DNA of 64,000 bases, taken from contig CM045733.1 in NCBI GenBank assembly GCA_024760905.1, positions 24,338,501 through 24,402,500 on the forward strand. Reading direction: 5' to 3'. Under the pieces are notes generated by a model, which made no database searches, was not told the origin of the DNA, and was given only the letters and a program-made list of their open reading frames with translations. The DNA comes from Plotosus lineatus (taxonomy: Eukaryota; Chordata; Actinopteri; Siluriformes; Plotosidae). Positions 1 through 11,444 of the stretch are shown here, in pieces (positions within the stretch are counted from its first letter, which is position 1; each line of letters begins with the position of its first letter). Made by a program: the position numbers and the translations under genes.

Positions 1-669
1 ATCAGGAAGGAAAATGCTACTTTAATTACTTAACATGTATCCACACAGTAAAAGAGTACACTGTGTATATGCACCACACACCACATGCCAAAATGCTGCA
101 CATTTTATATGCAACAGCAAAAGGCACCAGCTGTCAGGTCTTCATGCCCACACACTGATTTATGGATAACCAGTATGTGAGCTCATTTGTACAAAAGGAG
201 TAGATAGAACTTTCGCTCCGAGTGCGTTAGGTCACCTACAAATGCACATGTGCAGCAGTTGATAAAGAGGAATATGTCACAAAGGGGCATGTGCATTCAT
301 ACACCCGTTCATGGTTAATGGTGATTGTATGTGAAAGGGAGGCAACACTTGAAACACTTGGATACAACTAAATTTTGGGGGGTGTAGATGATGACAAAAC
401 AAATCATGAATGTAGTTTTTTCACTAATTTTTCAGAGTGAGCAGAATTTTAAATTCTAGAACTTTGCAAGTGATTGAAATATGGGTAAGACACCAATATT
501 CATCCTTTCGCTTTGATTACAGTTTGCATTCCCTGTAGTATAATTTCCAAATCATGTTTTATTTTTATAGCTGTTTTAAACTGAAATTGTAGCTAAGCAG
601 CTTTACACAGTAAAAACAAACTTGACAGAGAATTTTAGCATTTCTCCACATACCCTACACATCCTCAGT

Positions 670-1210
670 GAGCACAAAATCATAGCAACGTTGGCAAGGA
701 TAAAGAAATCTTGAAAGGAATGAGGAACGCAAAGGGGAAACCCACCCTCATTTGGGTGAAATTGGTTATTTTATGCAATGTCATGACTTTTATTTCCATC
801 CAGTTTTTCTTAAGATCTAGTATTGACAATGTGAGAGCTGACCCACAGAGTAAAGTCTTCTCCAGCACATTTCAATATTTCAAACGAGGTTAAGGTCAGG
901 ACTCTCTGGAGGCCTTTTCATGTGTGAAATTGGTTCCTCGTGCTCCCTGAACCATTCTTTCACTACGTGAGCCTGACGAATCCTGGCATTGTCATTGTTC
1001 AGTCTAGACGCTGCCAGGTGAAGCAGCCTCAGATAATAACTCTGCATCTAAAAGCATGTACAGTGGCATGATGAATGCATCACTTTGTGTCCTTTCCTTC
1101 CTACCCTTGGGCACCCATTGCTTGCTCTGTAATGGAGTAAATCTGCACCCATCACATCATATGACCTTTTCCCACTACTTCTGAGTCCAATTTTCCTTTA
1201 CATTTATGCC
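670..1210 (-). pseudogene. decayed Tc1-like transposase fragment
   Basis: Minus-strand frames give NDNARIRQAHVVKEWF, then a PPESPDLN motif around 890-1,000, the region of the DDE transposase with the second Asp and the SPDLNPIE signature. The open stretch 680-868 continues with LDLKKNWMEIKVMTLHKI, typical of the C-terminal part. Several stops and shifts interrupt it and no terminal repeats were seen. Confidence 0.7.
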
Positions 1211-1335
1211 ATTTGACACACCCTCTTATTGAGAGCAATTTACATTGATCATGTGTTTTATACAGCTGAGCAATTTAGGGTTAAGGGCCTTGCTTAAGGG
1301 CCCAACAGTAGAGTACGGATGATACCACATTTCAT
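1200..1335. repeat. old dispersed repeat common in ray-finned fish
   Basis: A stretch reading 'ttaagggccttgcttaaggg' then 'cccaacagtag', recognised as the widespread fish repeat with the GGGCCTTGCTCAGGGGCCCAA core. Borders are not defined. Confidence 0.5.
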
Positions 1336-1619
1336 TTGTGAGGATGAGGGATCAGCACTATCCTTCCAAGTTTTTTGTAATGTGTTGAACATTAACCAAC
1401 CATTTCAGCAATCTCTTTAATTGTTTTTATTTTTTAGATGCCGGAAAATCATTGGCTCCTGTGTAATGCTGTAATAATTTTTACACAACCATGGAATGTC
1501 TCCCAGTATCACTGTTTAAGAAATAAAAAGCTACTCACTGCATCAGTTGTTATCAGATGAGGCATATTTTCCACTGCAGTAATTATTTACTTAAAATATT
1601 TGCTTATTTAAAAGCAAAT

Positions 1620-1905
1620 AGTGGCTATATGGTTATCTTGTCCACCTCACAGTAAGAAGGTTTTGGGATTTCTCCACAGTCTCGGGCATTTCTGTGTGAA
1701 GTTTGCATTCCTCCAGGTACTCTGGTTTCCACCCACTGTTCAAAGACATGCACAGCTGTTCCATATTGTCTGTTCCAGATTGACCCAAGCTGTGTGTGCT
1801 GCCCTGTGATAGTCTGCCAAGCTGTTCAGGGCATAACCCAATCTTCACTCAGTGTCTTGACCCTAGTAGGATTTAGCAGTTTAGCAAATGAATGAATAAA
1901 TAAAA
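1620..1905 (+). repeat. SINE-B, old copy
   Basis: tRNA-derived head (gtccacctcacagtaagaag), the 'gtttgcattcctcc' block, 'acatgcacag' block, and an end with 'aatgaatgaataaat'. It matches the layout of the other SINE-B copies (see 18,665) but is diverged. Confidence 0.65.
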
Positions 1906-2003
1906 ATCCAAAGAAATAATTTGTTTGATGGACAGTGTAAGTATGTATAAATGACAGAAATTTAACCTTTTGAAGATTTTTAAATCCCAGTTAGACCCTC
2001 ACT

Positions 2004-2941
2004 TCTGATTTGCATCATAAAAGTTTGGCATTGGTTTTACGTCAGATGCCCTTCCTGACACAACCCTCTGCATTTCTCCGGCCTTGGGACCGGCATAAGG
2101 GGGAGAGACACTGGTTAGTGCCCCCCGCCTCATGGCTGCATTTTTGCATGGTTGCATGTTTGCAGATGACATTGTGATCTGTAGTGAGAGCAGAGAACAA
2201 GTGCAGGAAAATCTAGAGAGGTGGAGGTATGCCCTGGAAAGGAGGGGAATGAAGATTAGCCTCAGAAAATCAGAATACATGTGTGTGAATGAGAAGGACC
2301 CAGGAGGAACGGTGATGTTGCAGGGAACAGAGATAACGAAGGTAGAGGATTTTAAGTACTTAGGTTCAACAATCCAGAGCAATGGAGAGTGTGGAAAAGA
2401 GGTGAAGAAGCATGTGCAGGCAGGCTGGAATGGTTGGAGAAAAGAGTCCGGTGTGATGTGTGATAGGAGAGTGTCAGCAAGAATGAAAGGAAAAGTGTAC
2501 AAGACGGTGATGAGGCCAGCGATGTTGTATGGTTTAGAAACAGTGGCGCTGAGGAAAATACAGGAGGCAGAGCTGGAGGTAGCGGAGATGAAAATGTTGA
2601 GGTTCTCTCTGAGAGTAACGAGGATGGATAGGATCAGAAATGAGTATATCAGAGGGACAGCCTATGTAAGATGTTTTGGAGACAAAGTCAGAGAGGCTAG
2701 ATTGAGATGGTTTGGACATGTACAGAGGAGAGATAGTGAGTATATTGGCAGTAGGATGCTGAGGTTCGAACTACCAGGCAGAAGGCGTAGAGGAAGACCA
2801 AAGAAGAGATTTATGGATGTGGTGAAGGAAGACATGAAGGTCGTTGGAGTCAAAAAAGAAAATGCAGAGGACAGGGTGAGATGGAGGCGGATGATTTGCT
2901 GTGGCGACCCCTGAAGGGAGCAGCCGAAAGGAAAAGAAGCA
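2004..2941 (+). mobile_element. 5'-inverted RTE LINE copy
   Basis: Bases 2,004-2,140 are the reverse complement of the first ~135 bases of the RTE element (compare 23,902-24,045). From about 2,155 the element runs forward from the FADD box of the reverse transcriptase to the 3' end. The forward part has one open frame (2,132-2,914, 260 residues: MFADDIVICSE ... MICCGDP). Both sides carry TTAGACCCTCACT (1,991-2,003 and 2,942-2,954), a 13-bp target duplication, so inversion and insertion were one event, as in twin priming. Confidence 0.9.
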
Positions 2942-2954
2942 TTAGACCCTCACT

Positions 2955-3185
2955 GTGCTAAGTACCCTGGGCAAGGTCTCAACCACAAGTGTGCCTCTTT
3001 TCACCCAGCAGTATAAATGGGTACCAGTAAAAATATATATATTATAATATATTATAAGGTAACCTCCGATGGACTCGCGTCCCATCCAGCAGGAGTTGTA
3101 CTCGTAGTCGCTTCACGCTATGGAAACCGGGGATAGTGGCCTGATGAGCCACTAGGCTCGGGTGTAAAAAGCCCAAAGGACTTTA
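2955..3185. repeat. old dispersed repeat with a GATGGACTCGCGTCCCATCC core
   Basis: Diverged repeat with the blocks 'agcagtataaatgggtacc' and 'gatggactcgcgtcccatcc'. Its reverse complement appears at 46,235-46,430 ('ttcctggatgggacgctag'), so it is a family, not local sequence. Confidence 0.55.
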
Positions 3186-3611
3186 CCTTTATACAGTTAG
3201 CCCCCTTCTTACGAAAACCCCTGAATACGAAAAATCCAGTATACGAAAAACATTTTCCTAAATTTTTGTCCTCTGTATACGAAACAACTTCTTCTTACTA
3301 AAACCGCCAAACGCGCCATTCAAACATTCAAACGCGCCATTCAAATATTAAAAAGCGCCAATCAAACATTCAAACAATGAGCGAGTTGCTCTCTCTCATT
3401 GGCTGTCTCCCAACATCCCGCCCCACTGGCTTCCCATTGGCCTCCCATTGGCCAGGAGTGGAGCTGAATCTCCATAGTACTGTACCAATAATGCTTGTTT
3501 GTCACACATGTAAAGGAGAGATGTACTGTTGGTTTGTGAGTTTTTTTGAGAGTGCTCATTGCAGCTTATTTTTAATTTTTTAAGTTGTTTAATTCAGTAA
3601 ATGTTTAATAA

Positions 3612-4127
3612 ATGTGGTGCGCTCTGCCGAATGTGGGCAAAACACGGCTCATCCGAACCTCCGATCCCTCAAGCAAACTGGTGAATGTTGAGTACTAAAC
3701 AAGTATTCAAAGCGCACTTACCTGCTTGACAGATCGGAGGTCCGGATGAACCACGCCCCGTCACAAAAGCTCCAGCGTCGGCTGCGATGCCGCCCGCATT
3801 CGGCAGAGCCGCATCGTCTGAAGAGCATGATCTTCATGTGCGGCCATGGCACTTGCCAGCTGTGCGACGACCGCATAAGCGAGTGCCCCATCTGCCGGAA
3901 GGCTATCGAGAGGCGGATCCTGCTGTATTAGATCTCCGGGCTTCCGGCTTCTCTCTCTTTGCTTCTCACCGCAAAACTCACTCCTGTAGCTCATGCTCAT
4001 CAGTGTTACGTCAGGTCTTTTTATTTTTGGGTAGCGTCGTAAAACACCACCTTCTGGACTCAAGTTTTGGTGCATCATACAAATGTGGCGCCCACATTCA
4101 GCGGAGCGCGTTACGGAGCACGCCACA
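3612..4127 (+). mobile_element. inverted-repeat element carrying a MIB1-like RING fragment
   Basis: The two ends are inverted repeats (tgtggtgcgctc ... gaatgtgggc on the left; the mirrored form with gcgcccacattcagcgg and cacgccaca on the right). The sequence AATGTTTAATAA stands on both sides (3,600-3,611 and 4,128-4,139), which reads as a target duplication. A second mirrored copy of the GCTCTGCCGAATG block at about 3,790-3,810 and a 21-bp inverted repeat ('atccgaacctccgatc' at ~3,650, mirrored at ~3,733) show a composite build. Superfamily not assigned. Confidence 0.6.
3816..3931 (+). pseudogene. mib1: 3' end of a mind bomb (MIB1-type) RING finger gene
   Basis: The open frame from 3,746 ends [19 protein letters not shown], then [19 protein letters not shown] and stop. 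This is the C-terminal RING finger of the MIB1 ubiquitin ligase (human: [38 protein letters not shown]). The first RING cysteines (MCPVC) are missing; instead the transposon inverted repeat is read through. Only the last ~37 codons are kept, so no working RING is encoded. Upstream 'QKLQ' at about 3,763 may be a further MIB1 remnant. Confidence 0.85.
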
Positions 4128-4408
4128 AATGTTTAATAATGAATGTAAAAATGAATCAAAAATGTTTAATAATGGTTTAAATAATAAATATTTTAATAAA
4201 ATGGTTTAATACGTTAATAAAGTGTTTAAATGGTTTAATAAATAATTTTCTTTTACTTTTAACACATATTTCATAAAAAATTGGTGTACTTTTATCATTT
4301 TTAAAGGGTTTATGGGGTACTCTTGGGCACCTTGGAACAAATCACATGTGTTACAAGTAAAATGCGCCTCTACTTATGAAAACTCCAGGTTCCGAAAAAG
4401 CCGCTGGA

Positions 4409-4412
<4 letters not shown>

Positions 4413-4494
<82 letters not shown>
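4413..4494. repeat. (TA)n array
   Basis: About 80 bases of pure TA. It abuts the perfect-repeat element at 4,495 and the broken Tigger end before it. Confidence 0.95.
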
Positions 4495-4836
<342 letters not shown>

Positions 4837-4839
4837 TCT

Positions 4840-5990
4840 ATGTTTGACATTTACTGTTAAGGATATATCAAATACATGACTGTTAGGGATATAAGAAATT
4901 AAACTTCAGTACTGTATCTTCAATATATTGAATTACTTTAAGTTGTTAAAAAATATATATATTTTTCATGCTGCTAATGATCAAATGCCACAGGTTTTGA
5001 ATACTCCAGCACCAAAGGGTGATGTAAGAACCTACTCTCATATATTATGGTTGTCCTAGATTGATTTCTGCAGCTGGAGACTAAAGGTGGCGCATGCCTG
5101 ACTGTACTCTGTATGACAAAGACATTGACAATGAATAGTAGAGCAGGTGCTTTCTGCTACATCTCATAAAAATCCAGCATGCAGGTTTTTTGGCTTTATT
5201 AGCTATATTATAGTATAAAGGCAGCAAGTAACATTCACACTGTATAGCTACAAGGTTCCTGATCTGGTAATAAGTACTTCCTGTCTGTCTGGAGCATTGC
5301 ATGTTCTTCTCAGGTCCATATAGCTACTTGGCCAAATTCTCTGGTTCCTTATATATTCAAAATATTCAGTGATGGCTTCAGCTTTAAATGTACTACAACT
5401 CTGAGTATAAATTGATTTTGAACGAATAATGAAGTAATATTATGTACCAGACTGAAGAGCATTGCTGAAGATTAGCATTTCTGTATAAAACTTTTTTGTT
5501 AATTGTTATTGGAGTACTGGCCTTTGCAGTAGTGATATCACAGAAGGATGCAATATGCAAATAAGCCCTATGACTAATCAGTAAATGTGAGTTATGAGCA
5601 TCCTGACTAGTCTCATTTCAAATGAGAGTTCCTGTGGGGGTTTGGATGAGTCACAGCATTCGCATCATCCAAACAAACGGAAATTATTTTCTTCAAACTA
5701 ATTCAGGCCAGTCTTTAACTAAGAATATTAACGGGTTTACAAATTTGATTTTAATTGGCTGCAGTTATTTATTTCCTAGTATTGCATAAATACAGTTATA
5801 TGGAGAATGAAAAGCTTACTTAGTAGCAGCATCCTGAAAGATTTCAAAACAGTACAGTTGTATTGTGAAATGGTCTAAAAGTATATACACCCCCCACCCC
5901 CACCCCAGGTAATTTTACACTCCCAAAAACATTACTGACACCAAAACGTAAAACAATTGTTGATTACTGTATATTATACAGTTGTTTACA
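4840..5990. other. no feature recognised
   Basis: AT-rich unique-looking sequence. The only longer open frame (5,081-5,302, minus) has no recognisable domain or splice context. Confidence 0.5.
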
Positions 5991-5993
5991 TAA

Positions 5994-6192
5994 GGGCAGT
6001 ACATTGTCATAGTGGTAAGCATGTCTATCTCACAGCAAGAGGGTTCTAGGTTTGAGCCCCAGGCTCAGCGAAGACATTTCTGTGCTTGTGTGGATTACCT
6101 GTGGGTACACCGTTACCCCCCCCCCCCCAGTTCAAATACATGTACATTAGGGTACTCAGTTTAACTAGTTCAGCAAATGACTGAATGAATGT
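5994..6192 (+). repeat. SINE-B copy with internal deletion
   Basis: Head 'agtggtaagcatgtctatct', box-B-like 'ggttctaggtttgagcccc', then a jump to a poly-C run and a tail with 'aatgactgaatgaatg'. The middle of the SINE is missing. Confidence 0.65.
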
Positions 6193-6822
6193 TAATATAA
6201 TTCAATGTTTAAATATTATATGATATTGCTTGCTGGAAAGGGTAGCGATCAATCAAGACTTTAGGCCAGTGGTTCTTAACCTGGGTTCGATCAAACCCTA
6301 GGGGTTCGGTGAGTCAGTCTCAGGGGTTCGGTGGAGGTCAAGACACACACCCGACTCATATTCATAACAACACGCCCCACTTGGCCATCACTGGCTGCAG
6401 GTGATCGCACTACATTGCTTGGCCAATCGGTGCTGCAGGAAATTTGGTGTGCTCAGTAGTCGACTTGTGACTGTTGTGATGGTACGTCGTGTGGTTTCTT
6501 TCTTAATATTTTAATCCATACTATGTTGAGCAAAAAAAAAAAAAAACATATTGGTTGGATGAATATCTACAACATGGATTCACATATATAACAGAACGTG
6601 ATGCTAGTCAGCATCCTTTCTGCATGATTTGCGAAGTAGGATCAGCTGACTGACATATACTCTTGTGTGTATATAATATCAATAAATACATATTCAATGC
6701 TATAAATGCTTATAATAACAATTAAACATTCAAAAATAATGCATAAGAGGTAAATAAAACAAATACACACACATACAGATGCGTATACACACACACAGAT
6801 GCACACCTCACATAAAAATGTA

Positions 6823-7993
6823 CAAGGAAGCCTCAGAATCCGAACACTCTAGAGGTCGAACAAATCGGAATCTGAACAAAAAATCTGGGATTTTTTTTTT
6901 TGTCCTGGAAATCGAACAAAAACTGGAAGTCAAACTTGAAAAACGCCCAAGAAAAAAATGAGACCGAGAGGGAGGAAAAGTGCACAACTTCCGGAAGTTG
7001 TTGTTACTATGTATCACCCTGATAAAGCCAGCGTTGTTCTGGGGAAGTCCAGAAGTTGTTGATACTACGTATCACCCTGAAAAGCTGAAGCTAGCTCTAA
7101 AGTTAAGCTAAAGCTAAGCTAAAGCACTAGCAGCGCTGTGAACACCTTTAAGGATCAGGTCATAAGCCACTTCCGTAAGGTTTTGAAAGGAAGGCAGAAA
7201 CAAGCCACATTAGAAATGTTCTTTAAGAAAAGAAAAGAACATCCTGAAGAAGAGACATCCATGCAAAGCGGTAGCAAGAGAAAAAAAAAACACATTTGGC
7301 TGATTCACCTGAAGCTGTTATGGAAGGGAATCCTCCTCTTCTCTTTCTCTCTCTCTCTCTCCAACATTTACGTATGCCACCACCACAAAGGTACACATTA
7401 TTATCTTTATTGTTCTTATGCTTTAACTGCACTGTGGTTTTTATTTTAGTGTCTTATGGTCTCTTTTGTGAGAGACTCGGTTTTGGTGACTCAACTCTCT
7501 TTCTTTCTGTGTGTTGTAGGGGGCGTGGCTGCCACACGTGGGTGGAGTGCTAAACAAACACACCTCATTCCACTTAGCAATCACACGGCTTCTATAAACG
7601 GAAAACGGATGAGCTTAATTATTCACAGGGAAGGCACTAGAGCACAGGGAAATCGTAGTCACTGTTATCGAAGCCCTGTGATTGCTAACTGTGATGCACT
7701 CCACCCGCGTGTGGCAGCCATGCCCCCTACAATATGCAGAGAGACAGCCACCAAAACCAGAGTCTCTCACAACACAGACCATAACACACTGAACTGTATT
7801 CAATAATTTTTTCACTTAATTTACGGACCTATGGTATGAGTTATGGTACCATTAACTTCTGTTCAAAAGATGACAGAACGGATTAAGACCATTTATATTA
7901 TTTGTAAAGGGAAAAGCGGATTCGTACTTCGAACAAATTGGAATCCAAACAGTCGTCTGGAACGGATTAAGTTCGAGTACCAAGGCTCCACTG
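6823..7993 (+). mobile_element. Tigger/pogo-like element nested in hAT copy 1
   Basis: Flanked by TA on both sides (6,821-6,822 and 7,994-7,995). The ends mirror each other (caaggaagcctcagaatccg ... caaggctccactg) with repeated 'tcgaac' motifs. The second hAT copy at 39.7 kb lacks this insert at the same site, which confirms the borders. Residues around 7,141-7,260 (HFRKVLKGRQKQATLEMFFK) look like the C-terminal end of a Tigger transposase. Confidence 0.85.
7448..7790. repeat. long imperfect hairpin inside the nested Tigger
   Basis: The left arm (7,448-~7,605) and right arm (~7,640-7,790) are inverted copies: 'gggggcgtggctgccacacg' at 7,520 is mirrored by 'gtgtggcagccatgccccc' at 7,708, with pairing out to 'agtgt(c/g)ttatggtct' and in to 'ttagcaatcaca(c/g)ggctt'. 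Arms are about 150 nt with a small loop. Confidence 0.85.
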
Positions 7994-8387
7994 TAAGTCG
8001 TTTTGTTCATGTATTGGGAGTTGACGTATTGTATTGGTTTTGTTCTTTGAACACAGTGATGTTAATGCATGGTTCATTTTGGTGCCCCAGTAAAAACATA
8101 TACTTATGTCTTGAATTTGAAAAAAAAAAAGAACATTTTATTTTTCAATAAAAAAGGGTTTGTTGAATAAGCATATGAAACTGGTGGGGTTCAGTACCAA
8201 CAAGGTTAAAAACCACTGCTTTAGGCTCTGGGTTACTGATGGGAGAATTGGGATTTTGAGCCACAACACCTCCAAACTACAAGTGTTGAGCACTATCAGT
8301 TTAACCCAAGAAAAATGTAGGAAAAATATGTAAGAAGATGAGGAATATTATTTGAAGGAAAATATTAGATTGTCAATAAACAGACAT

Positions 8388-8727
8388 CTTTTCCTTTCGG
8401 ATTTTTCCTTTTTTTCAGGGGTCACCACAGTGTATCATCTGAGTCGCATGTTTGATTTGACATAAGTTTTTACATCGGATGCCTTCCTGACACAACCCTT
8501 TAGCAAGGGACAAAAACACACTGACAGCTATGCAGCTACTCTTTATGACAGTCAGCAATGGTTCTTTTACTGCCTCACACCATAGACAGTGAGAGACATT
8601 GCTGGGCTTTGATAACCCAGATAGCGGCACTGGGGGGAACATTGACAACCTTGTGGAAAGTGGGACTCGAACCCCCAACCTTAGGATCAGCAATCCAGCA
8701 CCCTTTACCACCAGGCCACCACTGCCC
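8388..8727 (-). repeat. SINE-A with RTE-type tail
   Basis: Reverse orientation. The tRNA-like head (ggcagtggtggcctggtgg) is at the right end, the shared body (tgtctctcactgtctatgg equivalent) in the middle, and the RTE-like tail (gatgatacactgtggtgacc and so on) at the left. Near-identical flanks ATAAACAGACAT (8,376) and ATAAACAAACAT (8,738) look like the target duplication. Confidence 0.85.
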
Positions 8728-8749
8728 TAGATTTTCCATAAACAAACAT

Positions 8750-9440
8750 AACTTTTCAATTTTTGCTGTGACCCCATATGGCTCCAAGACATGTCAAGCC
8801 TGTTTAGTCACTTGTAGAAAATGGCATATGATTGGGTCGCCAGTGCTACAACGTGTAAAAATTATGACTCTCTATGGATGATAAGTTATCAGCTAAACAA
8901 TGAAATCCCTGAGAGGTTTCTGACTGAGAAATGTGATAAACCAATCCCATAATTCCTTGCTGCTGGCTATGAACCCTTCCCAGAGGTAATCTCACACAGT
9001 TCGCTGCAATGCATGTTTCTCCAAATGCTTTTCACAACTGACTGCCAACACATATTTTGAAGAATGGGCTTCTTACTTGCACTTTTCACACTCATAGCAC
9101 ATGGTCTGCTTTTGGACACAGCCTTAAATAATAAGGCAGTGGTAATACTTTGTCTGCACTTCAGACAATAATAATGGTCTTACAGTGTACAGCAGAAACA
9201 TCAGCAAGAACACCGAATAGTCTGCCTTGAGACACAGCAATGTTTTTATTGAGGTGTGAGGCCATCTAGTGGTTTAAATGACAATAACATAATCCAATGG
9301 GTGACTTTAATTAAGCAACTCTCAGCAGGAATATTATGTACAATGTTGTAGAACAAATATTCTATACAGTATTTGTGCCACTAATAATACTTAATTATTA
9401 ATTACCATTTTATTTAACAAATAAAAAGCCCCCCTCCAAC
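8750..9440. other. no feature recognised
   Basis: No exon, RNA gene or repeat family recognised in this stretch. Confidence 0.4.
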
Positions 9441-9454
9441 CCCTACCCCCCAGC

Positions 9455-9886
9455 CCCCGTGCCGCTAACTGGGTTATGAAAGGCCGGCCATGTCTCTCAC
9501 TGTCTATGGTAAGAGGCATGTAAAAAGAACCATTGCTGACTTTCATCAAGACTAGGCTGCATAACCCTAATCAGGGTCGCAGGTTGGCTAGTGCCTATCT
9601 CAGCCAAATCTGGATGAGGGCAGAGTACACTCTGGACAGCTCACCAGGCCATTGCAGGGCAGAAACACACTGATGGCTATGCAGCCTAATCTTGACGAAA
9701 GTCAGCAATGATTCTTTTACATGCTTCACAACATAGACAGTGAAGGACATGGCCAGCCTTTGATAACCCAGTGAGTTGCACTGGTGGGACAGTAGTGACA
9801 ACCCATTGAAAATGGGGCTTGAACTCCCAACCATGGGATCAGTGATCCAGCACCTTGTCACCAGGCCACCACTGCCCCCTGTTCTG
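9455..9886. repeat. inverted pair of SINE-A copies
   Basis: A forward body fragment (9,455-9,557: 'tgtctctcactgtctatggt', 'gaaccattgctgactttcat') is followed at once by a full reverse copy with the AATTAGG-type tail at 9,560 and head at 9,886. The two body parts can pair as a hairpin of about 100 nt per arm. Confidence 0.8.
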
Positions 9887-9889
9887 AGT

Positions 9890-10800
9890 CTTATTTACAT
9901 TTTTCTGTACAAATGTATTAATAACTGCTGTATAGCTGATTATTTTAATAACAAGAGCATTGAGATTAGACCTTTGCAAGATTTTATCCCTGATCTAATA
10001 AATAGATGGTCATTCTTTTCTCCCTTTCCCCTTTCTCAATGTATCTCTCTTGCTCTGACAAAAATGGGTCTGGGTTTGTGAGCAGCTGTACTGGGGCTAT
10101 GTCCACCTTCTCTCAGGCAATGGAGAGCACTTAACATTCACACAGACGAGTCACAGCCCAGAGGGAAAGCATCCTCCTCTTTGTGTGCAGGATTGGGAGA
10201 CTAAAGAGAGGATGACAGGATGTGTTATGCAACAACCTGAGAGATCGTGGTGTTTTCTTCAGGTTCAGTGACCTAGAGAGAAAAGGAATGGGGGGGTTCA
10301 AATGTCACAGCAATAATGGAATACTGAAGGCTGCAGGCAGATAAAGGACTGATGTATCATAAATTTGTGAGAGCTTGCTAATGTGTTTGCTTTCGCAATT
10401 AGTAAATAGAATGCAGGGCATGGCATCTTGCGAAAAAATTAAATATGTTAATCGTTTTATACCTGCAAATCTGTGGGGTCCAGGAAACCTTTGAAAATAT
10501 TATCTCCATTCCCTCGAAATTGCATGGAACAGTAATGAGAGCAATCGATTCATATAATTATAATGCTTTGTGATGGAGGCTCAATTCTAACCGTTTGAAA
10601 TTCCTGCTAAGAACAGAGTGGCTGTTAGTGGGCATGTTTTTTTTTTAAGGTACTCCGTCATTAATATGTTCTTGTAAGTTGGAAAGAAAGCAGAGAAATA
10701 AGAGGAAACCAAGAAGGCATGGGTCAGGCATACACAGAGAGCAGCACTACTGGCTGTTTCTTCAGTAAAACACCATTTTACATCACGTTCAATATTCTAC
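9890..10800. other. no feature recognised
   Basis: No exon or repeat family recognised; a GGGGGG run near 10,290 is the only compositional feature. Confidence 0.4.
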
Positions 10801-10802
10801 CA

Positions 10803-11390
10803 AAGCATGGTGGTGTAGTAGTTACCACTTTCATCTCACTGCAAGAAGGTCCTGGGTTCAAGTCTTGTGCTCTGTGAAAGTATTCTCTTTTTTTGGGGGA
10901 TTTTTATTTTCCCCCTATTTTTCTCCCTTAATTATTCGTATACAATTCCCTTCCATCAGGTGTTGCCTTTCCTAACACACCATCGACCAGGTAGAGGTGA
11001 AAGCATGCATACACCACCTCCATGACATGCAATGCTAGCCACCCATCTCTTTTCGAACTGCTGCGCCATGAGTAGTTGAGGGTGGTCTAACACATTCGGA
11101 GGGAAAGCGATATCCGCCCCCTCATACGAATGAGCTCACAGTCACCTTGAGTGGCTGGCAATCGCTGTGAGGACAGGGACTTGTGCTCCTGTTAGAACTC
11201 AGCCAATTAGCTCCCATAGACTCCCAGCTACAGACTGCAGAGGCATGGTGAAGGTATTTTTTGTGCCGAGTGTCCATGTTCTCCCTATGCTTGTATGAGT
11301 TTCCTCTTGGGAGTCTGATTTAATCCCACAGTCAAAAGACAGGCACATTAGACGCTGGAGGTGGTGAAGTGGTCAGGTGAGCTGGTGTTG
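10803..11390 (+). repeat. SINE-B split by SINE-C
   Basis: SINE-B head at 10,803-10,888 (gcatggtggtgtagtagtta, ggtcctgggttcaagtc) resumes at about 11,265 (gtgtccatgttctccctatg). The material between (10,890-11,262) is a reverse copy of the family at 16,520 (compare 'aactcagccaattagctccc' with 'ataattggccgagctctc'), so SINE-C landed in SINE-B. Confidence 0.6.
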
Positions 11391-11444
11391 GTGTACCCCG
11401 CCTTAACCCGGTATTGGTTGGAGGGGGGTCTAGCTTTCAGTTTT

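Larger units (their letters stand above)
3196..4412 (+). mobile_element. nonautonomous Tigger/pogo-like element, 'TTACGAAAA' family
   Basis: Starts TA-CAGTTAGCCCCCTTCTTACG with repeated 'acgaaaa' motifs; the other end reads 'cgcctctacttatgaaaac' then 'ggaacgga' before running into a (TA)n array. A related shorter copy with both ends is at 30,494-30,968. The right terminal repeat is missing and replaced by the array. The unit at 3,612-4,127 is inserted inside. Confidence 0.7.
6267..8218 (+). mobile_element. hAT element, copy 1, with a nested Tigger
   Basis: Ends are inverted repeats CAGTGGTTCTTAACCTGGGT ... AAGGTTAAAAACCACTG, flanked by the 8-bp target duplication CTTTAGGC (6,259-6,266 and 8,219-8,226), as in the hAT superfamily. 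A short remnant around 6,520-6,640 reads YWLDEYLQHGFTYITERDAS and then a CMICE motif, the N-terminal BED-type zinc finger of a hAT transposase. The rest of the transposase is gone. A second copy is at 39,122. Confidence 0.92.

Noticed and set aside
3746..3931. A complete small RING protein of 61 residues
   Set aside because: The N-terminal half is read from transposon inverted repeat and the first zinc ligands are missing, so a working RING gene is not supported.
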